Shown here: piece after piece, positions 1-12,290 of the stretch
How positions within the stretch are numbered: the stretch's first letter is position 1
Layout: the number at the start of each line of letters is the position of its first letter
Origin: Eonycteris spelaea
Taxonomy: Eukaryota; Chordata; Mammalia; Chiroptera; Pteropodidae
Length of the DNA stretch: 64,000 bases
Assembly (NCBI GenBank): GCA_003508835.1
Contig: PUFA01000224.1
Span: forward strand, 2,046,001-2,110,000
Reading direction: 5' to 3'
Made by a program: the position numbers and the translations under genes
The notes under the pieces: model-generated
What the model saw: the letters and a program-made list of their open reading frames with translations, nothing else
Told to the model about the DNA's origin: nothing
Database searches by the model: none

Positions 1-3000
1 CCCCAGCCAGTGGCCCTCAGATGAATAGAAATTCAAGGATGCCTTCTGCACTCTGCTCACCAGCTCCTCCTGGTTCAAATTCACGAGTCCATGATACCAG
101 TGAAGCCAAACCATTTCCCACATTCTAGGGAGACCTTTTGTGTGTCTGACCACGTCTCAAACTGGAAAGTATTCGATAAGGCCCATAATAAAAGGAGGCA
201 TGCATGCACTAGATCATGCCTCCTCTACTCTGCAAAACTTAAAAACTGAGAGCTCTCAGAATGGGACCATCAAAAAACCCCAGTCCTGCAGCATTTGCTA
301 TTAATGTTTAAAAAAAACAAAAACAAAAAAAAAAAACAAAACAAAAACAAATGAACAGAAAAACCTGCCTGGAAGGACTTGTTACTACCAAAACCACCAG
401 AGAAACTGATGGAAAACTTCTAAAATCCTACGGTTTTCCATACACCTGGATGTTTTTCTCTCTCCAAACGCGGAGAAGGAAAAATAAAATCCCATATGCC
501 TATTCTAATGAATATCCATTTTAAGGGACTTTTCAGTGACATAAATCAACTTGCATCTGTGTAATCAAACGTAGGATTTGCGAATAGCTAATCTGTGTGA
601 ATACAAGTCAGGAGACAGCAGCATTTTTTAAATCAACATAATCGCGCTATCTAGTAACTAAGTCTAGTCATGAAGCAGTGTATACTAAAGGGATGCTTTT
701 CAGAAAAAGTCGGACCACTTAATCCACATGTTCCTGGTTATTTTCAATTAATTCTTAAAAAAAAAAAAAAAGTCAAAGTCCCCTGAATACCCTTAACATT
801 CTAATTCAGATAATTTATATTCTAGTAGTTCTTTAATTTATTAATATACCTATTTCCTTTGGTACTAGAGTATCCTTTCTGACATTAGTACAAAATCTAT
901 TTCCTCCAGGAAGGAGAATATTTTCTGCTTTTAAATGTCCTGGCATTTCATAAAGTCTGGATCTAGAAGCGACACTAGAAATAATCCAACTCTAAGGTTC
1001 TCAAACTGGGGTTCTCGAACACATACTTATGCTGCGGGGAGCTCCCAGGGCCCCAGGGAAAATAAGGTGCATCTTTCTTGAGTGCTTTTGGACTCAAAAC
1101 AGCAATTTAATTATTTTTATATTAAAACAAAATGAGATGAATCCTGTGTTCTATTCTTCATCAAGGCATCATTGAACTAACACTGAAAAGTGCGAGAAAC
1201 CTCAGGCTGAACTCCCCAAGCCCCCTTTCCAGGGTTCCTATTGGACAAGTTTAAGAAGCATCAATATAAACCATTTCCCAGCTTGAGACATGGAAACCAA
1301 AAGATGCCCAATAGCTGTCACCACTTGCTAGTCTTCCTGAAAAGTCACTATTTGCTAGACTTCACCAAAGAGATTTACAGTGCTTCCAGGAAAAGCTCTC
1401 ACCTCTAACCAGGTGAGGCCAAGAGCAGCCCTTCCTGGAAAGCAGGACAAGAAGCCCAAAGAAGGATTTTAAGAGCTCACCTTCCATCCCTTCCCACCCC
1501 TTTCCACCTCATGTGCACTATTAGCAAACACATAATTGAACTTCTCAATGAATAATGCCACATGGCTCTTAAGACATATGTCAAAGCCTTTCTTTAAACA
1601 GCTGCACATCATTTACGATTGTATGTAGCTCAGAGTCATCCAGATCTACACATTAGCATTATTTACTCTTCCTCTGCTAAAACTTTGAACTTTTCAACAC
1701 TGCAGGTGGCCTCCACTTGGATACACCAAATAAGGAAAGTCAGAATAGGGAACATTCGTTCAAAAGAGAAAAAAGAGGGGTGGGGGGGAACCAGAAGACC
1801 CATTCAACAGATGTCCATGAGTATAAAATAAAAGCCCTAACACTTTCATCTCCTACAAGGAGCATCCCTTTGTCCTCCTCCACAAAAGTCATGAGGCATA
1901 CAAGTACAAGTGAGTCAAGTAGATCAGGTCCATCTTCAAAACCAAGGATCTTGTAATCCTTATCTATCTGAAGAGGCTGGTCACTATAACATTATTAGAC
2001 TTCCCACCATATACTGTTAAACTGTAGCCCAGAGCAAAGGCTTGATTCACAAGCCCGAATCAGCTTCAATTCCTTTCTCAACTAAGTCCAAAGAGGCAAA
2101 AAAAAGAACTTCCCCTTGTAGGAAAAGTGGCCACCTGCATGCCTGCCCTCCTTGGCTGTCTTTCAAGCTGCTTGGAGCAACAGAATAATCATGTTTATGA
2201 AAACATCGACAGCTGATGGAGCAGAGGAAGACCAAGGGAGCATGTGGTTGAGATGAGGAGCCCAGACTCATCTAACAATTACAGAGACCTACTATGTGCA
2301 AGGTCGGAGGCAGGGACTCACAATGCAATGATGGGAAGAAAGTCCACATCCGATGGCAAACATTAAGATGCTGTTAACTTGGAAATGAAAAGAAAGAGAA
2401 AGTTTAGGAATCTGTTTCAATTCAAGTGACGGTCTTTTATTTCCAAAGCCTTTTTACATGGCCTGATTTGACCCTCACAATAAACCTATAATTACTACTT
2501 TATACCTGCTTTGTTATTCTTGTTGGTTCTCAAAAAGGTCACCAAGTCACAAACCTAGTCACGGTGGAAGGAGACCTGAAAACCCTCTCAGGTCATTCAG
2601 TCAAATTTTTACTGACACTTTCATTTAAAAAACTCTCTCATCCTTACAACTGTCCGATGAGGTTTGTTTTTGTTCTTAGGTGGGGAACAATCCAGGAGAG
2701 GGGAAAGCCAGGTCAAAGAGGTTAAATAAGGTCTTAAAGCCTTAAAGAGAAAGGAGCTGGAATTTGAATCCACGTTTCCCACTCCAAGGCCAGTGTCCTT
2801 TTAGAAGGAGCATAAGCAACACAGCCAGGATGGAAATACTCTCCAGGGAGAGCTGGGGGTGGGAAACCAAATCTCATAAGTCCCTGGGGCATCAAACAGG
2901 AAATAGCTAGTGATCAGGCCAAGCTGAAACCCAACGCTCATCAAACCTGCTGCCCCTGGACATGGCTTTCTAACCTAGCTCAGCATCCTGAGGCCGGCTC

Positions 3001-3899
3001 AGCTCTCCAGGTGGCTCAGTCTACACTTATCTGGGCATCTCCGTGGTAAGGCTGGTGTCAAATAGCAAAGGGCACTCGAGAGTGACCCTTCCAAACCAAA
3101 AGAGAATGGCGCCATCTGTCACTCCTGGTCCAATTTCGAACCAGTCGGCCAAGCTCCCTACTTGTCACTCTCCACTGGAACTGGGGAGACCCTCCCCAAT
3201 GCAGACTGCTCAGAGCTGGGCGTCGCTCAGTCTGGCCACCTCCCTTCCTCTCTGCAGCTCTTGTAGTTGGAAACCATCAAGGACTCTGTTCCTAGCTTGT
3301 TTCCCTGTGGTGTCTGTCACCCCCTGCCACAGATAACCAAAAGAAGTCCAGAAAAAAAGTACCCATCCTGTCTACAAACTTGCAGACAACCGTTACAATG
3401 TTTACACATTTGTTTAAAGCAATTAAGTTAAGCATTTGAGGGCCCGGAGCGGGAGGGGAACTAACTTAAAAAAAAAAAAGTCAGAAGCCTAAATACTCAG
3501 ACTGAGGGGGCGCTGAGAGTGGACGTGGATTTCAGTTTCTGAACAAGTGCAGCGAAAAGTTCTAAAACACGGAAGCTTAATGGTAGAGGGCATCCAGCGC
3601 CAAACCCTGGGCTTTTGATGTGCTTCCCTAAACACAACCTTCCAAAAAATATGAAACAATACACTTTATTACATTTGTTTTCACCTGCAAGAGGCTGACC
3701 TTGGAAATCGAAACGAACTCTAAAACTCATGTCAAAAAAGTGACAACGTGAACGTGTTCACTCTCAGAATAGAAAGTGCGGGAAGGGGTCCTAAAAGCTC
3801 TGTCCGGCCCCAGACACATTCAGATGTCATTAGTTGTGCGGGTGAGTGGAATTGGGGTGCTGCTCGCGCTCTCGCGTGGTTCAGCTCGGGGCTTTTTGA
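1..3899. other. Intergenic, no gene recognised
   Basis: Ordinary AT-rich mammalian intergenic sequence with A-rich tracts at 308-352 and 757-771. A MIR lies at about 2,625-2,800. I recognise no exon, RNA gene or recent mobile element elsewhere in it. Confidence 0.6.
2625..2800 (-). repeat. MIR SINE, antisense
   Basis: It shows the antisense MIR pattern: a CTTACAACTGTCCGATGAGG block, then GTCAAAGAGGTTAAATAAGG, then GCTGGAATTTGAATCCA. It is heavily diverged and the ends are approximate. Confidence 0.65.
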
Positions 3900-4870
3900 A
3901 GGTCGCCACACTGTCACCTCGGACTGCAGGAGCCCGGAATCCAGGCCACACAGCGTGACCAACGCGATGCCCTATGGGCATCTTTCTGGGCCCCCGGGGG
4001 CCTTCCGCAGGTGCGGCCGGTGCAGGAGAGGGACTGCCGGCGCCACCACACCACGCGCCCACACTCCCAAATCACCCGTGTCCTTCCCCAAGCAGCCCCG
4101 GGGCCCGCTGTGCCTGAGGCAAGGGGAAGCGGACCCGGGCTTACCGGCGAGAGGCGCACGGAGCGCGGCCGCGGGGCAGGCGCGGTCCCGGGGCCCTGAG
4201 GCGCGGAGCTGCCCGGGCGCTCGGCTCTCCTGGCCACCGCCTCCTCGTTGTCCTCGGCCCGGCCCCGGCCGCCCGGCGGCTCCGGTTTCCTCTGCAGCAG
4301 CAGCCGGCCGGGCGGCACCCGGGCGCGCGCGGCGAGGTTCGGCTTCGGCTCCTCCTCCTCCTCCCGGGCTCGGGGTCCGCGGTTCCCGGGCGCGGAGGTC
4401 GTCGGGGTGCTGGAGCTCCGCCGCGATCCCTCCCGCGCGCAGCCCCTCTCTAGGGGGCGCCTGGCTGGCGACGCGCGGGAGTCACTGGCGCGGGGGCGGC
4501 GGCCGGGTGGTCGCCAGGGTGGCGCGCGCGGACGTCTCTGCGGACTTGGGCACTGATGCGGGCGCCGCGGCGCGGCCTCTCGCCATGGCTCCCGGCGGGG
4601 CGGGCGGCTCGCACCTCCCCTCCGCGCTGCCGTCACCGCCCGACGCGCGCCGAACCCTCCCCTTCCCCCGCCCCGCCCGCCGCCCCGCGCCGCCACCTGC
4701 GGGCCGCCCTCCAGGATGCCCGCCGCGCGCCGCGCGTCCCAGCCGCCGGAGCCCGTTGTCGTGCCTGCCGCGGCCCTTGGCCCGCCCGTGCGCCTTTACC
4801 CGCATCGCGGGGCGCGGAGAAGAACGGGGCGAAACACCAGGGTCGGGAAGGACTACCACCTCGAGCTATT
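3900..4870 (-). promoter_or_regulatory. CpG island, probable divergent promoter with a minus-strand first exon
   Basis: The stretch is very GC- and CpG-rich compared with its AT-rich surroundings. On the minus strand a consensus donor (CTCGCCG|GTAAGC) places an exon end at 4,145, and another plausible donor (GCGG|GTAAAG) lies near 4,800. There is no TATA box. In human the gene divergent from ULK4 is TRAK1, a kinesin/dynein mitochondrial adaptor, so an untranslated or alternative TRAK1 first exon is the leading candidate. No TRAK1 coding sequence is recognisable. Long open frames here are low-complexity Ala/Arg/Pro/Gly shadows of GC content. Confidence 0.5.
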
Positions 4871-5539
4871 GTTTACTCCCAGCACTACTCCGTGCCTGTC
4901 CAGACTCAGTCTCAAAGACGATGGGACTCGCGCAGGAACTGTTTGCCGGGAACTCAGTGCAAGTCCAGGGGTTCGGTTCCTGCAGGCCCGGCCGGCCCCT
5001 AGGAAAGCACCCCTGAGGCTTAACCGGGGGGAAGGACAGAGCCTGGAGGTGTTGCGGGGTCGAGGGGATGTAGATAGGCAGTCTGAACAAAATACCACCA
5101 ACGCGTGAGGGAGGTGGCATGGTGGAGGAAATCAGGAAACGACCCAGGAAGTTGTCACGGGACACTATATTATGCAAATCACTGGTGGACGGTTTAAGGG
5201 GGAACAACCCACGTAAGCTCATTTCCAGTTGAGGTTGCTTAGATTACTGCTTCATCTTAGGCTCTGCCCAAAGGTCATAGGGGGGCATTGGAAGGACACG
5301 GAGAAGACTCAGACCAGAACCAAAGACGCAAGGAAACCAAACCGTGGAAAACCTGATTTCCAGTACTGGGAAAGGATTTGAAGAGACCAAGTGTATAGTC
5401 AAGATGGATTCGGGCAAGAATCCCCATTGGATGTTAACACTAGGGGTGGAGTTTATTGGGGAATTAACGTGTCTCCCCATAGATGGTTTAGGCTTATTAG
5501 TAGCAAAAGGGAGAGAGATTCAGCGTACCAAGGGGCAGG
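4871..5539. other. Intergenic flank of the CpG island
   Basis: CpG density falls off quickly after about 5.1 kb. No gene or clearly classifiable repeat was seen. Confidence 0.5.
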
Positions 5540-6170
5540 CGAAGAGCATCTTGACTAGGTGATCAAATTGACATCACCAATGAGAGCTCATGGATCTCAC
5601 ATCCTCAGAACGCATCACCTCCTCAGCACTCCCGGGGATAACCCATAACCTGAATCTAATGATGAACCCTCAGGCAAACCCCAAATGAGGAACGTGTATT
5701 AAAAAGGGGCAGGGGCTATAGTCTTCAAACATATCAATGTCATAAAACACAAAAGAAGGTTTGGGAAATGTTCCAGATTAAAAGATACTAAAAAGTCGTG
5801 ACAGCTAAAGGTGATACCTGGTCCTAGACTGGATCCTGTGCTGGAGGAGCGGAAATGCTATAAAGGACATTCCGATGGGCAAATTGGAGTCCTGATACAT
5901 TAAAGTATTGGATCAAATGTTAAATTTGTGATATCGCTAATTCGTCATGTAGAAGAATATCCCTATTTTTGGAAATACACACCGAAGTATCATGAAGGGG
6001 TAAGGGGGTGTGATGTATGCAACTTTAATTCAAGTGATTCAGAAAAAAAAAAAAAGTCAGTAGGAAAAAATGATAAATGGGGGAAATATTAACAGTCAGT
6101 GAATCTTGGTACAGGGTGTACTGGAACATTTCTGTAATTTGAAATTATTTCCAAATAAGATCTTTGAAAA
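5540..6170 (+). repeat. L1M-type LINE 3' UTR fragment
   Basis: It has the ordered marks of an old mammalian L1 3' end: CCTAGACTGGATCCTGTGCT, then GCTATAAAGGACATT, then a GGAAATACACACCGAAGTAT block and TTTGAAATTATTTCCAAATA near the end. Subfamily not determined. Confidence 0.75.
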
Positions 6171-6239
6171 ATGCATCAAGTGGAGGATGAGGAGGGATGA
6201 GAAAAAGGGACGGTGTGGTTAGAAAAGGGCAATACAAGA

Positions 6240-6515
6240 TATTCTTGCAGTTTTAGGTCTTGTGGTTTTAGCGTAGGTGATAAAATTTATAAAAAACTTA
6301 GACACACACAAGCAAGTACAGGTAAATGGGAAATCTGAATAAGATAGGCAGATTGTATCAATGTCAATATCCTAATTGTGATAGCATACTAAAGTTTTGC
6401 AAAATGTTTATTATTGGGGAAACCTGGGCAAATTGTATTATTTCTTACGACTGAATATGAATTATTCTACAGTTATCTCGATAAAAATTTCAATTGCAAA
6501 AAAAAATAAAAATGA
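6240..6515 (+). repeat. Second L1M-type 3' end with A-tail
   Basis: It contains GGAAATCTGAATAAGATAGG, TTGTATCAATGTCAATATCC and a terminal A-rich tail near 6,499-6,515, the usual end of an old L1. It lies just after the previous fragment in the same orientation. Confidence 0.7.
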
Positions 6516-7884
6516 TCAAGTAGATGCCAGGCTTTTATGTAATTGAGCATGGCTGCCTGGGAGTATGCAAGAACAAATGTGCTAGAGCTGGATCCTGGTG
6601 GGTTGAGTGAAGACATGGGCTGTTTCCAACAGTGAGTGAGTTTTTCAAGGGGGCAGGGGGGAGACTGAAGTATGACCAACAGATCAGCTTCCTTCCAGCT
6701 CTGTAATTTAAGAAACCTAGAGCTGGGGGATCTTTGAGCCCAGCTAGTCTGACCTTCTCATTTTCAGGAAACTGTGGGCGGAAAAGTGGTACACGACCAG
6801 AGAAGCATCAAATTAGTGGTGGATCCCTGACTACAACGCCTGCCTGCGGAATACTTCCAAATCTCTTTGCACCTTTACCAGCGGCCTGGCACGCTCTGCT
6901 TCCAGAGACTCAGTCAGAGTTGGTACTGAGTTTTGAAGCCATTCGCTCACTTATTTTGAGTCCCAGACTGTGGCCTTATGGGAGCAGGTCCTAACATCTG
7001 ATTTCCCTGGTGCCTGATGACAGACATGTGGATCCTGCCATTGAGAAGGAGGAGGTGGTCGCCCTCTCCCACTCCCAGCTAAGAAAGAGCAGGTGGCAGG
7101 CAGAGGTCCTTGAGTGAGCCCCCAGCTAAGCTACTTCAGTGACTGGTGACCTGCTGCTGCTGAAAGTCAAGGGTGCAGAGACCTGAGAAGGAAGCAGGAT
7201 GAGGACGAGAAAGAGAAAACGATAATTGTCCTGGCAGGTCCCAGCCTTATCCAACATCAGGCAAAGCTCTCTGTAACAGAAGTGACTCTGGCCTCCCTTG
7301 GGCCACAGATAGCTACTGTGTCCTTTCCTTTTGTCAGATCAAATCAAAATCAACATACATTTACTGATATTTGCCAGACCCCAAATTAGTAACTGTAGGA
7401 AAACACAAAAAAGGAGGATCTGATCCCTGCCCTTTAAGAACCCAAAATACAGCCAGGGACCCAAGATGAAAATGTAGAAAATAACCTGACAAAAGAATTA
7501 AAATGCTAGCTTTATTGGCTTGGGTTCTCTTCAAAAGCAGTGTTGGAGAAGGATCTGAGAGCAGATAGTTCGTTATAAGGAGTCATCCCATGGAAAAGGA
7601 ATAGAAAAGGAATCAGGAGCAGAAAGAAAGAAACAAGCAGGGGGAGAAAGCCCATCCAAGGGTGTGTGATTTAGGTGGTCACCTCTGTTAGCAACTGGGT
7701 CAGTCCCGTTGGGGCCCCCTGAGGAATTGAGTAGAATGCTAGGCGGAAGGAAGGGGCATGTATGCTCCTAGCTTCCACTGGCCAGGCGGATACTGAGCAA
7801 ATAAGTGAACTGAGAGTCTGTGACACAGAACATGCATGCATAAAACCATGCCTGACTCACTGTCAAAAAGGCAGCCTGTGGGCA
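6516..7884. other. Intergenic, nothing classifiable
   Basis: No exon or RNA gene recognised. A weak MIR/L3-like fragment may lie near 7,340-7,460 but cannot be supported well by eye. Confidence 0.45.
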
Positions 7885-7990
7885 GGGACTTTTGTCTGCT
7901 TTATTCATTGTTGCATTCCGAGTACCAGGAACAGTACCTGACTCATAGTAGATGCCCAGTCAATAGATACAGAATGAATGAAATACTAGT
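7885..7990 (+). repeat. L2 LINE 3' end
   Basis: It reads as the standard L2 tail: TTTTGTCTGCTTTATTCATT, then CAGGAACAGTACCTGACTCA, then TAGTAGATGCCCAGTCAATA and GAATGAATGAA. Confidence 0.75.
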
Positions 7991-8179
7991 TGAGGTCAAC
8001 AATAGAAGGAATTATTAAAAAGTAGATGCATAAGTCATTTTTCAATAATTTGTGTGTGTGTGTCTGTTTGTGGCAGGTAATGGATGGACTAAGTGATAGC
8101 ATAGCAAACAAAACAGGTACAGTCCTGGCTCTAATGGACCTTTTTCAGTCCAGGAGAGGAATCAGATAATATGGCACGT

Positions 8180-8228
<49 letters not shown>
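8180..8228 (+). repeat. (CA)n microsatellite
   Basis: A nearly uninterrupted run of CA dinucleotides of about 48 bp. Confidence 0.97.
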
Positions 8229-8229
<1 letters not shown>

Positions 8230-8640
8230 AGTTAGCTTTGTGACAAGTACTATGAAGAGAAGGATGCAGGTGCTAAAAGTAGAATACTAGGTGGATTATT
8301 GAAAGATTGTTTGGTCGGGGCGGACCTGTCTAAGAAGGTGACACTTAAGTAGAGACCCAGAGAAGGAGTAGGAGCCAATCATGCAAAGGGCAGGGGGCAG
8401 CATCAGATGAAGACCCAGAGGCAGCAAAGAACTCAGTGGCTAGAGCCATGGGGAAGAGCCAGATGACTGGCCTGTGACTGTTTTGCTAAAGAATTTTAGG
8501 TAAAGGAGTGATGTGGTCAAATGCATATTTTTAAAAGCTCCTTCCATCTGATGTGTGGAAGATGAACTCAAGTGGATAGTTAAGAACAGCCAGTGGCTCT
8601 GGAGGGTGTGAGATAGACCAGACAACTTCAGGGCCAGCCT
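8230..8640 (-). repeat. L2-related ancient repeat
   Basis: It carries phrases common to a widespread mammalian L2-type repeat: GTAGAGACCCAGAGAAGGAG, GAGTGATGTGGTCAAATGCA and CTGGAGGGTGTGAG. The same family recurs at about 52.6-53.2 kb and 59.4-60.3 kb. Class and strand are judged from memory. Confidence 0.45.
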
Positions 8641-9089
8641 GGGAGGCTGAGTTCCCATGGCTTCCACCTCCACGAGCACTCTGCCACCAGTGATAACTCA
8701 GTAATATGCTAAAACCCCACTGTAGCATAAACAGACCCACAAAAATCAACTGGGAGGATGTAGGGTTGCATAACCGAAGGTTAACTAAAACCATTATTTC
8801 TCAGACAATTTTATAGTTACTATGTGGGGGAAAAAAAGAAAAAAGTGTTTTCTATTTATTTAATAAATGTATAGGAAATAGACCAATTGTTACAAACAAA
8901 GCATCAGCTTAAATTGAACTGAGAACACCCAAATGATTGTAGAGCACTCACCTACAACCACCTCCCACACCTACATCCTCCAGGAAAAGAACGTGAACTG
9001 GCTACCATTCCAGAATGAGAGCAAAGGTCCAATCACATTATATCCACATTCACGCTATCATTGAATGTCTTATCTCAGCATTTTAATCT

Positions 9090-9285
9090 AACATTTATCG
9101 AGCAAATATGTGCACTATGCACTATACGAAGGGCTTTAATAACATCAGCTCATTGAATCCTCAGAGCAATTCTGTGGGATAGCTATTATTCTCTGCAACT
9201 TATAAATGAGGAAATGAGCATCAGAGAAATTAATTAACTTATCCAGAGCCACACACTATTGACAAGTCTGAATTCAATCCTGCTT
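9090..9285 (-). repeat. MIR SINE, antisense
   Basis: It shows the antisense MIR core: TCATTGAATCCTCAGAGCAA, then AAATGAGGAAATGAGCATCA, then TTAACTTATCCAGAGCCACA. Confidence 0.8.
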
Positions 9286-9589
9286 TTGTCCCCCTGCAAA
9301 ATAAAGGAGAATCAACTCGGTGTTGGAAGTTGGAATATTGGAGAAGTGAGATTGGGGTGGGAAAGGAATCCTAGGATTAAGTATGTAGCCTTATGTTTAT
9401 AATTGGGAGCCACTGCTCATGGATTCCCAAGAAGAAAAAATGGATTAACACCAATAACTTCTTTATTGCATCTGATGTTAATCTTGAGGCTTTAAACACC
9501 GCCCATGCACGGATACCTTCCAAATTTATATTGCCAGCCTTGACTTTCCTTCCTGAACTCCGGACTCCTGTAAACAAACTTCCTACTTG

Positions 9590-10425
9590 GCACTGCCACT
9601 CAGATGTCTAATAGGCATCTCAACCTTATTATGCCCCAAACTGAACCGCTGAGCTTCCCCCAAGTTCTACTCTTCCGGTCTCCTAGATTTCAGTTGCTCA
9701 GGCCAGAAACCTCGTGATCATTTTTAACTTCTTTCTTTTTTCCCACTCCTCATTGAATCTACCAGGAAATCATGATGGTTCTACCTTCAAAATATAATCC
9801 AGAATCGACTTCTCACCACTTTCAGTACCTCCATCCTACTCCATACCACAATCATCTCTCTTGAGTTCCTGCGAGAGTCTGTTCAAGCCTTGCTTGCTCC
9901 TGTTCCCCAATCTCAACATCCCCACATCAACACGAGAGCCAATGTTTCTGTAAAGCATGAGTCATATCCTGGCCCTCCTCTCTTAAAACCCTGAAATGGC
10001 TCCACATGTCCCCCAGAATACAGGCTACAGTCTCTCCAATGGCCCAGAGGACCTATGTGGCTGCCTACTGGCTTCGTTTTCCTCTTCTCCTCACTGTACG
10101 CCACAGGCACAATGGTTTCCTTGCTGTTCCTTGGACGTGCCAGGGACAGTTGCCTCAGTGCTTTCACACTGTTCCCTTTGCCTGGAATGCTCTTCGCTTC
10201 ACCTAGTCAGTGAGGCCTCCTCCTCGGACTGTCTCATTTAACATTGCCACTCTTTCCCCCTAGCATCCCAATTCCCCTTGCCCTGCTCTACGTGTTTCTT
10301 ATTTAGCACATTTTAATAGAAAATTCATTTCTTATTGTTTGTTTTCTGTCTCCCCGGTTCACAAGGTAGTCGTGGTCACAGCAGTGTCTAGAGCATAGTC
10401 GTAGCTCAATAAATATGTGTTGCCC
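9590..10425 (+). repeat. L2 LINE, ~0.8 kb including 3' end
   Basis: It runs from TAATAGGCATCTCAACCTTA through TGGCTCCACATGTCCCCCAG and GCCTGGAATGCTCTTC to a tail ending GTAGCTCAATAAATATGTG. This is the canonical order of an L2 copy on this strand. It explains the short open frames at 9,913-10,241. Confidence 0.85.
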
Positions 10426-11109
10426 GGGCAATCGTTCCGCATCTACCCAAAGACCCTTCTGACCCAGAGTGCTCGCACGGATTTACCTTTTAGTGTTTTG
10501 TTGGGGGTGGAGAACGCGGTAAGTTTTGTTTTTGTTTTTCTGCATCAAAGTTAAAAGACTTCGAGAATATGTTTTGGACATCCTTAACTTCCCTTCCACA
10601 ACCCACTGTGAAGCGAGTAGCTAGGAAAACCCTGCTAGATCCTATTTGTTTTCAGGATATAGAACATTATTCTTGAGGTAATGAGGGTCCTTTATGACTT
10701 CCTGATTATGGCATGTTTGTTCACATTGGCTCATTTTGTCATAAAACTACTTATCTCCCAAGTTCTAGGATTCTAGGTTACATTGGATGGCTGTTGATAT
10801 GGGCTAAACCTCAGGCTCTCATGGACTTTGAGCTCATCTAATCCTCTTTCCTAGCTAAAGAGTCTTATTCTCAGTTTATCTTGACAGAAAAATACCTCTG
10901 CCATTTTAGTTCTTTAGTTGCCCCTATCTAAATCTTTTTAAATTCCTATGCCTTTTTGAGTTCCTGGCACATGAAATTTAAGTGTGGCCAATATTATCCT
11001 AGCTGCCTGTTTCCTAGCGTTGTGTGTATGTATGTTTTGTTTTAATTTTTCCTGAGCAAGGATTCTTTATCTAGGGCCCATAGAAGTCCAAGGGTGGGTA
11101 TCAGGTTAG
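10426..11109. other. Intergenic, nothing recognised
   Basis: AT-rich sequence with no exon, RNA gene or classifiable repeat seen. Confidence 0.45.
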
Positions 11110-11520
11110 TCTGTTAGAGTACACGAAAGTGATGTAATAAATAAACCTAAAATGTAATGACCCAACACAGTGGTTTATTTTTTTGTTCAAGTAACAACCT
11201 AGAGTGATTCCAGATAGGTAGAGAAGCTCCGTTCCACAGATTCATTAAGAGACTTGAGCTAACTGTGGCTCTGCCATCTTAGGTCACCCTGGGCATGATC
11301 ATCTCCGTTGGGACTGGGGGAAACAGCATGGAGAAGCTTGTATGGGAGGTTTTACGAGCCAGGCCTGGAAGGAGCGCAAACATCACTCTACTCAAATTCC
11401 ATTGACTAGAGGTCTCAGTTACATGGCCACACTTAATTGCAAGGGAGGCTGGGAAATGTAGTCTACTTGAGCAACCAGGAAGGAGGGGAGACTATATTTT
11501 GGTGCTCGGCTAGCATTTTC
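11110..11520. repeat. Ancient interspersed repeat, class not determined
   Basis: It contains a core I associate with a mammal-wide repeat: CTCTGCCATCTTAGGTCACC, ATTCCATTGACTAGAGG and GAGGCTGGGAAATGTAGTC. I cannot assign it firmly to a DNA transposon or LTR family. Confidence 0.4.
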
Positions 11521-11555
11521 TGCCTCAGGGGCAGTTGAGAAATGAGTACACACAA

Positions 11556-11558
<3 letters not shown>

Positions 11559-11598
<40 letters not shown>
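11559..11598 (+). repeat. (TA)n microsatellite
   Basis: About 40 bp of alternating AT. Confidence 0.97.
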
Positions 11599-11602
<4 letters not shown>

Positions 11603-11869
11603 GTTGTTTTATTTTGAAGATTATAAGAAAAATTGCTTTGTTGGTTTAAATGATCAACTTATGCCTTTGTTCGACTTTCCGCTTCGCTGGGAAGCATGAC
11701 CTTACATGACCGGCCTCACTGGGTCATGTGACTGTAAGGAGTAGGGGTTAGGGTATGTTGCCAAGGAAAGGTGCCAGTACACATGGTCAGGCAAGGCACA
11801 AGCATCATCGCACCATTACACTATGCTATGACATCTGAGATAATTTCTTCTTAGTAAGAATTGAGAAAA

Positions 11870-12290
11870 ACCTATTGTAAGGGACACTGTGGGGGCTCCA
11901 CCCATATCCCTGGTGGCCTTACGATGTAGTGCAGCCAGTCCCAGCTGCCAGGACCTGCAGCTCTTTCACTGACTGCCTCCTCTGGTCACTGAAGGCTGCT
12001 CTGCTCAGTACAGAGGCCTGGAAGTTCCAGGGAGTTGAAGCCCTTGTCCCAGATGTCCCTGTTCCCTTGTCCCTTAGGGCCAAGTATGTTTTATGCTGGC
12101 TCCCAAACTTCTTCCATGTGATTAAGTCACAGTTATTTTTGCTTGATAAAACATCTTTCATCATTTATTTTCCTTTCCCTGTCTCACTTCTCTATTATCC
12201 TGCCCGTGTCTCTTGGGGTTACTGGATAAATTGCTTGCATATATCTCTGGGGATTCTTTTGGGGGACCCCAAACTGAGGCACCTATCCTG
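11870..12290 (+). repeat. ERV-type LTR fragment (solo)
   Basis: The 3' part reads like the end of an ERV-L-group LTR: GGGGTTACTGGATAAATTGC then TTTTGGGGGACCCCAAACTG, with an AATAAA-like signal (GATAAAT). No internal retroviral region is attached, so it looks solo. Confidence 0.5.

Noticed and set aside
3914..4696. A 260-codon minus-strand frame in the same island, possibly a TRAK1 N-terminus
   Set aside because: The sequence does not resemble either known TRAK1 N-terminus as I recall them and is low complexity. Only the splice donor is kept as evidence.
3748..5016. A 422-codon open frame on the + strand across the CpG island
   Set aside because: It is Ala/Pro/Arg/Gly-rich low complexity caused by GC content, with long overlapping open frames on the other strand and no domain.
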